Shown here: positions 12,129 to 16,965 of the stretch, in pieces
How the letters are laid out: every line of letters begins with the position of its first letter
Numbering within the stretch: position 1 is the first letter of the stretch
NCBI GenBank assembly: GCA_024404475.1
Contig: JAKSPV010000016.1
Coordinates: 1-16,965 of the forward strand
Length of the DNA stretch: 16,965 nucleotides
Origin: Clostridia bacterium
Lineage (GTDB): Bacteria; Bacillota; Clostridia; Oscillospirales; CAG-272
Reading direction: 5' to 3'
Notes under the pieces: generated by a model
Told to the model about the DNA's origin: nothing
The model's input: only the letters and a program-made list of their open reading frames with translations
Databases searched by the model: none
Program-made: the position numbers and the translations under genes

Positions 12129-14480
12129 ATGGAATCATCATACGAAAGATATATAGGACAGGTCTTTGACGGCCGGTACCGGATCGAAAAGATCGTCGGT
12201 GTCGGCGGCATGGCCGTCGTCTTCAAAGCGGTCGATCAGCTCATGCATCGCGACGTCGCGGTCAAGGTGCTGAAGGACGAGGTCGCTTCGGACGACGCTT
12301 CCGTCCAGCGGTTCATCAACGAATCCAAGGCCGTCGCGATGCTTTCCCATCCGAATATTGTCAGCATCTACGACGTTTCGATGACGTCGGAACTGAAATA
12401 TATCGTTATGGAGCACATCGACGGCATCACGCTGAAAAGTTATATGAACCGCCGCGGCCCGCTCCCCTACGAGGAGATCCTCAGCTATTCCGAGCAGATC
12501 CTCTCGGCGCTCGAACACGCGCACGAGAAGGGCATCGTCCACCGCGACATCAAGCCGCAGAATATCATGCTCCTCAAAAACGGACAGATCAAGGTGACGG
12601 ACTTCGGTATCGCCAAACTTCCGAACGCGGAGACCGTGACGATGACCGATAAGGCGATCGGCACCGTGTTCTATATCAGCCCGGAGCAGGCGAGCGGCCA
12701 CACGATCGACGCGCGCTCCGACCTTTACTCTACGGGTATCCTGATGTACGAAATGGCGTCGGGACAGCTGCCGTTCAATGCGGAAAACCCCGTGACCGTC
12801 GCGATGATGCAGATCAGCGAGACGGCGAAGCCGCTCTCCGAACTCGGCGTCAATGTGCCGAAGGGTCTCGAGCAGGTCGTTTCGCTCGCCATGGAAAAGG
12901 ACCCGAACGACCGCTACCAGAGCGCGACGCAGATGCTGCGCCATATCCGCCGTCTGCGTGAAAACCCGCGCGTCTTCTTCATGATGCGCCGCCGCAAGCA
13001 GGAGGCGAAGGCGAAGAAAACGGTCGCCCCCGGCATGGGAGACGACAGCCATTCGATGCTGCCGATCGTGCTCGGCGTTTTTATCGCATTCTTTGTGATC
13101 GCGGCCGCTTGCGGTGTGATCCTTTTGCAGCGGCTGATGTCAACGGATGAGGATGTCGGTTTCCAGGAGATCTCCGTCGTGCAGTTCGTCGGACGCTACT
13201 ATTCCGATGATCTTGAGGCGTATTTCGAGAATTCCGATATCTATGAACTCGAAGAAGTCACTTACGCATACAGCGCCGATGTTTCCGCCGGCTATATCAT
13301 CGAGCAGACGCCGGCGGCGAATTCGACGCGCAAGGTGTACAGCGGCACGCAGAAATGCCGCGTTTCCCTTGTCATCAGTACGGGCGCCGAAATGCTCAAA
13401 CTTGATGACTATACGATCTGCGACTACCGCGACGTCCGCACCAAGCTGACGCGCTCCGGTCTGCAGTATAAGATCGTCTGGGAGTACAGCGACACGGTAC
13501 AGCGCGGCAGCGTCATCCGCACGACGCCCGTTGCCGGCGCCACGGTCAAGATCAATACCGAAGTGACCGTCTACGTGTCGAACGGCCCCGCCGAGGGAAC
13601 GATCCCCGTCGGCAGCTTCGTCGGCATGTCCGAGGCGGAAGCGCTTCTTTCGCTGATCACGAACGGCCTTGCCGTCGGAAGCGTCCTCTATGTTCCGTCG
13701 GATACTATCCCGTCCGGCACGGTGATCTCGCAGTCGCCGGAGCCCGGCTCGTTCGCCGCGCGGAACGCGAAGATCAGCTTTGTTGTCAGTTCCGGTCTGG
13801 CACCGATCATCATGCCCGATTTCGAAGGTCAGGAGCCGATCGCCGTGCGCGATATGCTCGGTCTCCTCGGCTTCACGTCCATCCGGACGCTCGAGGAATA
13901 CAGTGATATCGCGGCGGGCTGCGTCATCCGCACCGATCCGCCGGCAGGTACCGAATGCAAGCCGACCGATACGGTCACGGTCTACGTCTCGCTCGGTGTG
14001 GAACACGTTATGATCGACGTCGCCGGTCAGGCGTTCGATGCGGCGAAAGCCGCACTTGACGAGGCGGGTATCCCGTTCGTCGTCCAGACCGTTGCCACCG
14101 ACCGCGTTCCCGCGGATATCGTCCTCAGCACCGATCCCGTCGCGGGTACCGACATCGACGAGGGGACCACGGTCACGCTGTTCGTCAGCGTGCCGCTGCC
14201 CGTCACGGAGCCGCCGGATACCGAACCGCCGGCCACGCAGCCGCCCGTAACGGAACCGGATCCCGACAAGACGCCGCTCCGGATGCCCGACCTCGCCGGA
14301 AAGACGCTGGATGAGGCAAAGGCGGCGCTGGATGCGCTCGGTCTTACGCTCGGCGCCATCGAGTATACGGCGTCCGACACACCGGCCGATCTCGTTGCCT
14401 ATACCGCGGCGGCGGCGGGCGATACCGTTTACGAGGGCGATTCGATCACGTTGTATATCAGCACCGGTCCCGCGGCCTGA
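12129..14480 (+). CDS. prkC: PASTA-domain eukaryotic-like Ser/Thr protein kinase (PrkC/Stk type)
   Basis: 783 residues. The cytosolic kinase domain spans about 17-280, with glycine loop GVGGMA near 24-29, Lys46 in VAVKVLK, catalytic HRD at 138-140, metal-binding DFG at 158-160 and the SPEQA activation-segment motif. A Lys/Arg-rich juxtamembrane stretch precedes one transmembrane helix (about 311-334). Six PASTA-like repeats follow, starting near 344, 416, 491, 560, 628 and 717. A Pro/Thr-rich linker with TEPP and TQPP units (about 691-715) separates repeat 5 from repeat 6. PASTA repeats bind muropeptides or lipid II, linking wall state to growth, division and spore germination. Known targets of this kinase family include RsgA, encoded next. 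AGGAG precedes the ATG. Repeat 1 is divergent. Confidence 0.95.
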   Translation: MESSYERYIGQVFDGRYRIEKIVGVGGMAVVFKAVDQLMHRDVAVKVLKDEVASDDASVQRFINESKAVAMLSHPNIVSIYDVSMTSELKYIVMEHIDGITLKSYMNRRGPLPYEEILSYSEQILSALEHAHEKGIVHRDIKPQNIMLLKNGQIKVTDFGIAKLPNAETVTMTDKAIGTVFYISPEQASGHTIDARSDLYSTGILMYEMASGQLPFNAENPVTVAMMQISETAKPLSELGVNVPKGLEQVVSLAMEKDPNDRYQSATQMLRHIRRLRENPRVFFMMRRRKQEAKAKKTVAPGMGDDSHSMLPIVLGVFIAFFVIAAACGVILLQRLMSTDEDVGFQEISVVQFVGRYYSDDLEAYFENSDIYELEEVTYAYSADVSAGYIIEQTPAANSTRKVYSGTQKCRVSLVISTGAEMLKLDDYTICDYRDVRTKLTRSGLQYKIVWEYSDTVQRGSVIRTTPVAGATVKINTEVTVYVSNGPAEGTIPVGSFVGMSEAEALLSLITNGLAVGSVLYVPSDTIPSGTVISQSPEPGSFAARNAKISFVVSSGLAPIIMPDFEGQEPIAVRDMLGLLGFTSIRTLEEYSDIAAGCVIRTDPPAGTECKPTDTVTVYVSLGVEHVMIDVAGQAFDAAKAALDEAGIPFVVQTVATDRVPADIVLSTDPVAGTDIDEGTTVTLFVSVPLPVTEPPDTEPPATQPPVTEPDPDKTPLRMPDLAGKTLDEAKAALDALGLTLGAIEYTASDTPADLVAYTAAAAGDTVYEGDSITLYISTGPAA

Positions 14481-14504
14481 CCGCGGACGGAAGGAGATTT
14501 GATC

Positions 14505-15458
14505 TTGCAGGCATTGGAAGGCATCATCACGAAAGGCGTGGGCGGGCTCTATGAAGTCCGCCCTCTTTCCGCACCCGCGGAGAGGATTTACCTCTGCCGC
14601 GCGCGCGGTGTTTTCCGTCATGAAAAGCTGACGCCCCTGCCGGGCGATACCGTCTCTATCGTGCCGGCGGAGGAGGGAAGCGACGAGTACGTGATCGACG
14701 TGATCCTCCCGCGCCGCTGTGCGCTGATCCGCCCCGCCGTCGCCAACCTCACGCACCTGTTCGTCGTGATTCCCGCGGCACGGCCGGAGCCCGACCTCCT
14801 CACCGCGGATAAACTGATCTCGATCGCGGAATACTGCGGCATCGAGCCCGTCGTCGTCGTCAGCAAGGCCGATCTTGCACCCGATAAGGCGGAGGAGATC
14901 CTTGCGGCGTACCGTCTCGGCGGTTTTGACGCCTTTGCGCTCAGCGCCGTCTCCGGCGATGGCATTCCCGCGCTCGACGAATACATACGCGTCCTCGGCA
15001 CGGACGGAAAGACCGCCGTCGCCGCTTTTGCAGGCGCCTCCGGCGCGGGAAAGTCCACGCTGCTCTCGCGTCTCTTCCCGGAAATGCATTTTGCCACCGG
15101 CTCCGTCAGCCGCAAGACCGAGCGCGGCCGCCATACGACGCGCGAGGTCGAACTCTTTCCAGCGGGCGGCGCCGTCATGGTCGCCGACACGCCCGGTTTC
15201 TCCATGCTCGATTTCACGCGGTTCAATTTCTACCCGTCCGCGGCGCTGCCGCTGACGTTCCGGGAATTCGTTCCGCATTTAGGCAACTGCCGATATACGA
15301 AGTGCACGCACACGAAAGAAGAGGACTGCGCCGTCCTCGCGGCGGTGAGCCGCGGCGAGATCAGCCGCTCGCGCCACGCGAGCTACTGCGCGCTGTTCGA
15401 GGATTTCCGGCAGAAGCCGGACTGGAAACGCCGTCAGGAGGGGATGCTCAATGAGTAA
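14505..15458 (+). CDS. rsgA: Ribosome small-subunit-dependent GTPase RsgA (YjeQ/YloQ)
   Basis: 317 residues with an N-terminal OB fold, then a circularly permuted GTPase order: G4 SKAD (120-123), G5 SAVSG, G1 GASGAGKST (177-185), G3 DTPG (228-231). A C-terminal zinc finger has ligands C262, C267, H269 and C275. RsgA checks late 30S maturation and releases assembly factors. TTG 14505 is chosen because AAGGAG (14491-14496) lies 8 bases away; the TTG at 14499 is too close. The last 8 bases overlap thiN. rpe usually lies between these two genes in Bacillota but is missing. Confidence 0.95.
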   Translation: MQALEGIITKGVGGLYEVRPLSAPAERIYLCRARGVFRHEKLTPLPGDTVSIVPAEEGSDEYVIDVILPRRCALIRPAVANLTHLFVVIPAARPEPDLLTADKLISIAEYCGIEPVVVVSKADLAPDKAEEILAAYRLGGFDAFALSAVSGDGIPALDEYIRVLGTDGKTAVAAFAGASGAGKSTLLSRLFPEMHFATGSVSRKTERGRHTTREVELFPAGGAVMVADTPGFSMLDFTRFNFYPSAALPLTFREFVPHLGNCRYTKCTHTKEEDCAVLAAVSRGEISRSRHASYCALFEDFRQKPDWKRRQEGMLNE

Positions 15459-16086
15459 GGTACGCCGTGCCGTGATCTTTACCGGCGGCGACGCCGATCT
15501 GTCGCTCCTTCCGCCGGAGGCGTTTTCCGCCGACTTCGTCGTCGCCGCAGACTGCGGCATGAAAAAGGCGCTTGCCGAAAATGTAACGCCCGACCTCCTC
15601 GTCGGGGACTTCGATTCGATGACGATCCCGCCGGAATACGCCGCCGTCCCCGTCTGCCGGATGCCGGCGGAGAAGGACGAGACCGACACGATGACCGCGA
15701 TCGAACAGGCGATCGGCGCGGGCTGCGCGGAGATCCTTGTCGTCGGCGGGACGGGCGGACGGCTCGACCATACGCTCTCGAACGTCTTTCTGCTCGAATC
15801 GCTCCGTGACCGGGGCATCACCGTTACGATGACGGACGGCCGCAGCACGGCGCGCTTTATCCGCGATGAGACGGTCATGCTCCCGCGGCGCGGCTTCCGT
15901 TATTTCTCGCTTTTCGCCGTGGATGAATGCACGGTGACGGTGCGGGGCGCGAAGTACCCGCTGGAGAACGCCGTGCTCCGCCGCACACGGCCGTACGCCG
16001 TCAGCAACGAGATCGCCGGCGATGAGGCCGAGATCACCGTCCGGGGCGGGGTACTGCTCCTCGAATCCGACAGGATCACCGAATGA
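15451..16086 (+). CDS. thiN: Thiamine pyrophosphokinase
   Basis: 211 residues. The N-terminal catalytic domain has DFDS (53-56), the metal-binding KDETDT (75-80) and GGTGGRLDHTLSN (99-111). The C-terminal beta-sandwich has YAVSNE, which contacts thiamine in the family. It converts thiamine and ATP to thiamine diphosphate in the cytosol. AGGAGG lies inside the end of rsgA and the ATG overlaps that gene by 8 bases, implying translational coupling. Its place between rsgA and spoVM is the usual order in Bacillota. Confidence 0.93.
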   Translation: MSKVRRAVIFTGGDADLSLLPPEAFSADFVVAADCGMKKALAENVTPDLLVGDFDSMTIPPEYAAVPVCRMPAEKDETDTMTAIEQAIGAGCAEILVVGGTGGRLDHTLSNVFLLESLRDRGITVTMTDGRSTARFIRDETVMLPRRGFRYFSLFAVDECTVTVRGAKYPLENAVLRRTRPYAVSNEIAGDEAEITVRGGVLLLESDRITE

Positions 16087-16095
16087 TCTCCCTCG

Positions 16096-16103
16096 CATAT
16101 ACT
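16096..16103 (+). promoter_or_regulatory. Possible sigma-E -10 element ahead of spoVM
   Basis: CATATACT differs by one base from the sigma-E -10 consensus cATAcanT and would start transcription about 10-15 bases before the spoVM RBS. The -35 region, 18 bases upstream, reads GGATC rather than a clear ATA, so support is partial. spoVM is mother-cell expressed under sigma-E in B. subtilis. Confidence 0.3.
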
Positions 16104-16135
16104 GTACTGAACACAGTTATGTGGGAGGGATCAGT

Positions 16136-16228
16136 TTGAAGATTGTCATCTGGAAAAGTCCGCGTGCGCTCGTGCCGCTGCTCCGCCGCCTGTTTCGTAT
16201 GGGGACGTCCGGCAGGGAGACCCGCTGA
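16136..16228 (+). CDS. spoVM: Stage V sporulation protein M
   Basis: A 30-residue peptide from TTG 16136, with GGGAGGGA (16123-16130) 5 bases upstream. It begins MKIVIWKSPRAL and resembles clostridial SpoVM peptides. Pro9 and Arg17, which are conserved in B. subtilis SpoVM, are present. SpoVM is an amphipathic helix that binds the positively curved forespore membrane in the mother cell and anchors the SpoIVA coat basement ATPase. Its position after thiN is the conserved one. Odd features are an extra Pro14 inside the helix, Trp6, and a four-to-six residue C-terminal extension (GTSGRETR). An in-frame GTG at 16121 overlaps the RBS and is rejected. Confidence 0.82.
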   Translation: MKIVIWKSPRALVPLLRRLFRMGTSGRETR

Positions 16229-16241
16229 CGTATAGACAAAG

Positions 16242-16270
16242 AAAAGAGACTGCCGCGGCAGTCCCTTTTT
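16242..16270. terminator. Bidirectional terminator between spoVM and the convergent helical protein gene
   Basis: AAAAG(A)GACTGC-CGCG-GCAGTC(C)CTTTT forms an 11-bp stem with one A/C mismatch, flanked by A-run and T-run on opposite sides. It ends the long plus-strand operon and also serves the minus-strand gene ending at 16276. Confidence 0.85.
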
Positions 16271-16275
16271 CGTAT

Positions 16276-16725
16276 TCAGAGGTAACTTTTGAGGCGCTCG
16301 GCTTCCGAGCGCTCGTAGGCGACGACGCGGCGGGCAAAGGAAGAAACTTCGCTGTCGCAGCCGGCTTTTTCGCATTTGCAGATCTCTCCGTCGAGCTGAT
16401 CGGCGCCCATGTGATTGCCCTCGATCAGCATTTCGGCGATGTGGCCGGACGACGAATCGACCAGCGTGTTCATCGCGATGCCCATTTTTGCGCTGAGCTT
16501 CTTGTGCGCGGCGAGCTGCTGCGGGCGGATGCCGCGGTCGTTCATCATGCCGGCGGCCTCGGACGTGTAGCGCCCGTAACATTCGATCTCGGACGTCGCG
16601 TCGGTGAGGAGCCGCTTGTCTTCGATTTTCGGGATGACGTCGGCGACGCTCTCCGTCCCCATCTGTACGTTGCGGTAGATCTCGCAGAGAAGTTCCTCCG
16701 TGGGATCCGGTTTTTTCGTTTCCAT
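16276..16725 (-). CDS. Conserved clostridial helical protein, predicted four-helix bundle, probably forespore expressed
   Basis: 149 residues, no name that I can support. The sequence is almost wholly helical with heptad-like spacing. It has a distinctive MNTLVDSSSGHIAEMLIEGNHMG segment type (residues about 85-107) that I recall from unnamed clostridial proteins, and ends in a conserved-looking ERLKSYL. No signal peptide or membrane helix. Four Cys occur, including CKCEKAGC near residue 115. ATG 16725 is chosen because GGAGG (16737-16733) lies 7 bases upstream; the longer frame to 16788 crosses the promoter. The promoter matches sigma-G, which with the adjacent spoVM suggests a spore role. 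That role is inference. Confidence 0.78.
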   Translation of the reverse strand: METKKPDPTEELLCEIYRNVQMGTESVADVIPKIEDKRLLTDATSEIECYGRYTSEAAGMMNDRGIRPQQLAAHKKLSAKMGIAMNTLVDSSSGHIAEMLIEGNHMGADQLDGEICKCEKAGCDSEVSSFARRVVAYERSEAERLKSYL

Positions 16726-16751
16726 CGTAAATCCTCCGTGTGGTTTGCCGA

Positions 16752-16781
16752 TAGTATGCTCCGGCGCGGCGCGGAATATGC
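16752..16781 (-). promoter_or_regulatory. Sigma-G-type (forespore) promoter of the helical protein gene
   Basis: On the minus strand GCATA (16781-16777), an 18-base spacer and CATACTA (16758-16752) match the classical sigma-G pattern GHATR-N18-CATnHTA at every fixed position. The predicted start is about 20 bases before the ATG and just ahead of the RBS. Confidence 0.6.
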
Positions 16782-16810
16782 TTGACACGCGTGCGAAAAT
16801 GTGCTATGAT
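16782..16810 (+). promoter_or_regulatory. Near-consensus sigma-A promoter reading off the right edge
   Basis: TTGACA (16782-16787), a 17-base spacer and TATGAT (16805-16810). The -35 box abuts the -35 of the divergent sigma-G promoter. The gene it drives is not in the window. Confidence 0.85.
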
Positions 16811-16965
16811 AAGCGGACAGAATACAGAGGGTTATTGAAGCGGTCATAACCGACTGACGCCGTGCGTCAGTCCGCGGTCTTGAAATCTGATTGAGTTCAT
16901 CACTTGCCCGGTCGCGAAATCTCCGATTTTCTCTCGTAATCTCGCGTTTCCTGCGTTTTTTGCGA
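16811..16965 (+). other. Structured untranslated leader or RNA, no coding gene seen
   Basis: These 155 bases follow a strong promoter and contain no ORF with an RBS. They hold a segment GGGTTATTGAAGCGGTCATA (16829-16848) that resembles the U8-A9 and D-arm part of a bacterial tRNA-Ser. A perfect 9-bp hairpin GACTGACGC-CGT-GCGTCAGTC (16852-16872) follows, then GGTCTTGAAATC (16876-16887), which looks like a tRNA-Ser(UGA) anticodon loop but lacks a pairing stem. I cannot fold a complete tRNA, since neither an acceptor partner nor a T-arm is present. The rest (16900-16965) is T/C-rich. Confidence 0.4.

Noticed and set aside
12129..14480. Possible tandem duplication in prkC from the repeated extracellular units
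   Set aside because: The units are normal PASTA domains with divergent sequence, not recent DNA repeats.
13140..15278. Minus-strand open frame of 712 codons across prkC and rsgA
   Set aside because: Antisense to PASTA repeats and a GTPase; repetitive Arg/Asp-rich product; no RBS or promoter seen.
16101..16117. Inverted repeat ACTGT-N7-ACAGT upstream of spoVM as an operator
   Set aside because: Only five pairs, common by chance at this length, and not matched elsewhere in the window.
16862..16894. Ten-codon GTG-start mini-ORF ending in TGA, as a leader peptide
   Set aside because: No ribosome binding site precedes it; the start lies in the right arm of a stable hairpin.

Overview
The window looks like the chromosome of a GC-rich, endospore-forming Bacillota of the class Clostridia, probably from the Oscillospiraceae or a neighbouring order. 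This is inferred from the conserved housekeeping run yicC-remA-rpoZ-priA-def-fmt-rsmB-rlmN-prpC-prkC-rsgA-thiN-spoVM, from the spore gene spoVM, from strong AGGAGG-type ribosome binding sites with several TTG and GTG starts, and from sigma-A-like promoters. I see no insertion sequence, phage gene or CRISPR array.

Layout. Bases 1-146 hold the 3' end of a VanY-type D,D-carboxypeptidase on the plus strand. It converges, across a bidirectional terminator, on a GH127-family glycosidase (minus strand, 190-2004). A minus-strand tRNA unit (Gly-Arg-His in transcription order, 2340 down to 2099) has its own near-consensus promoter and terminator. Divergent from it is a small polytopic membrane protein (2538-3092).

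From 3239 to 16228 thirteen plus-strand genes run almost without gaps, with overlaps at rsmB/rlmN and rsgA/thiN. The unit covers RNA metabolism (yicC), matrix or osmotic regulation (remA), the RNA polymerase omega subunit (rpoZ), replication restart (priA), the N-formylmethionine cycle (fmt, def), rRNA and tRNA methylation (rsmB, rlmN), a PP2C phosphatase with its PASTA-domain Ser/Thr kinase, ribosome assembly (rsgA), thiamine diphosphate synthesis (thiN) and spore coat assembly (spoVM). One clear sigma-A promoter sits in front of yicC. gmk, coaBC and rpe, common members of this cluster in other Bacillota, are absent here.

At the right end a bidirectional terminator separates spoVM from a convergent conserved clostridial helical protein (minus, 16276-16725). 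That gene has a promoter matching the sigma-G (forespore) consensus. A divergent, near-perfect sigma-A promoter fires rightwards into 155 bases that hold hairpins and a tRNA-Ser-like 5' segment but no gene I can define before the window ends.

The most interesting points are the unlisted-size spoVM with a TTG start and an internal proline, the sigma-G promoter, the structured leader at the right edge, a tRNA-Gly with C33, and the loss of gmk/coaBC/rpe from the cluster.
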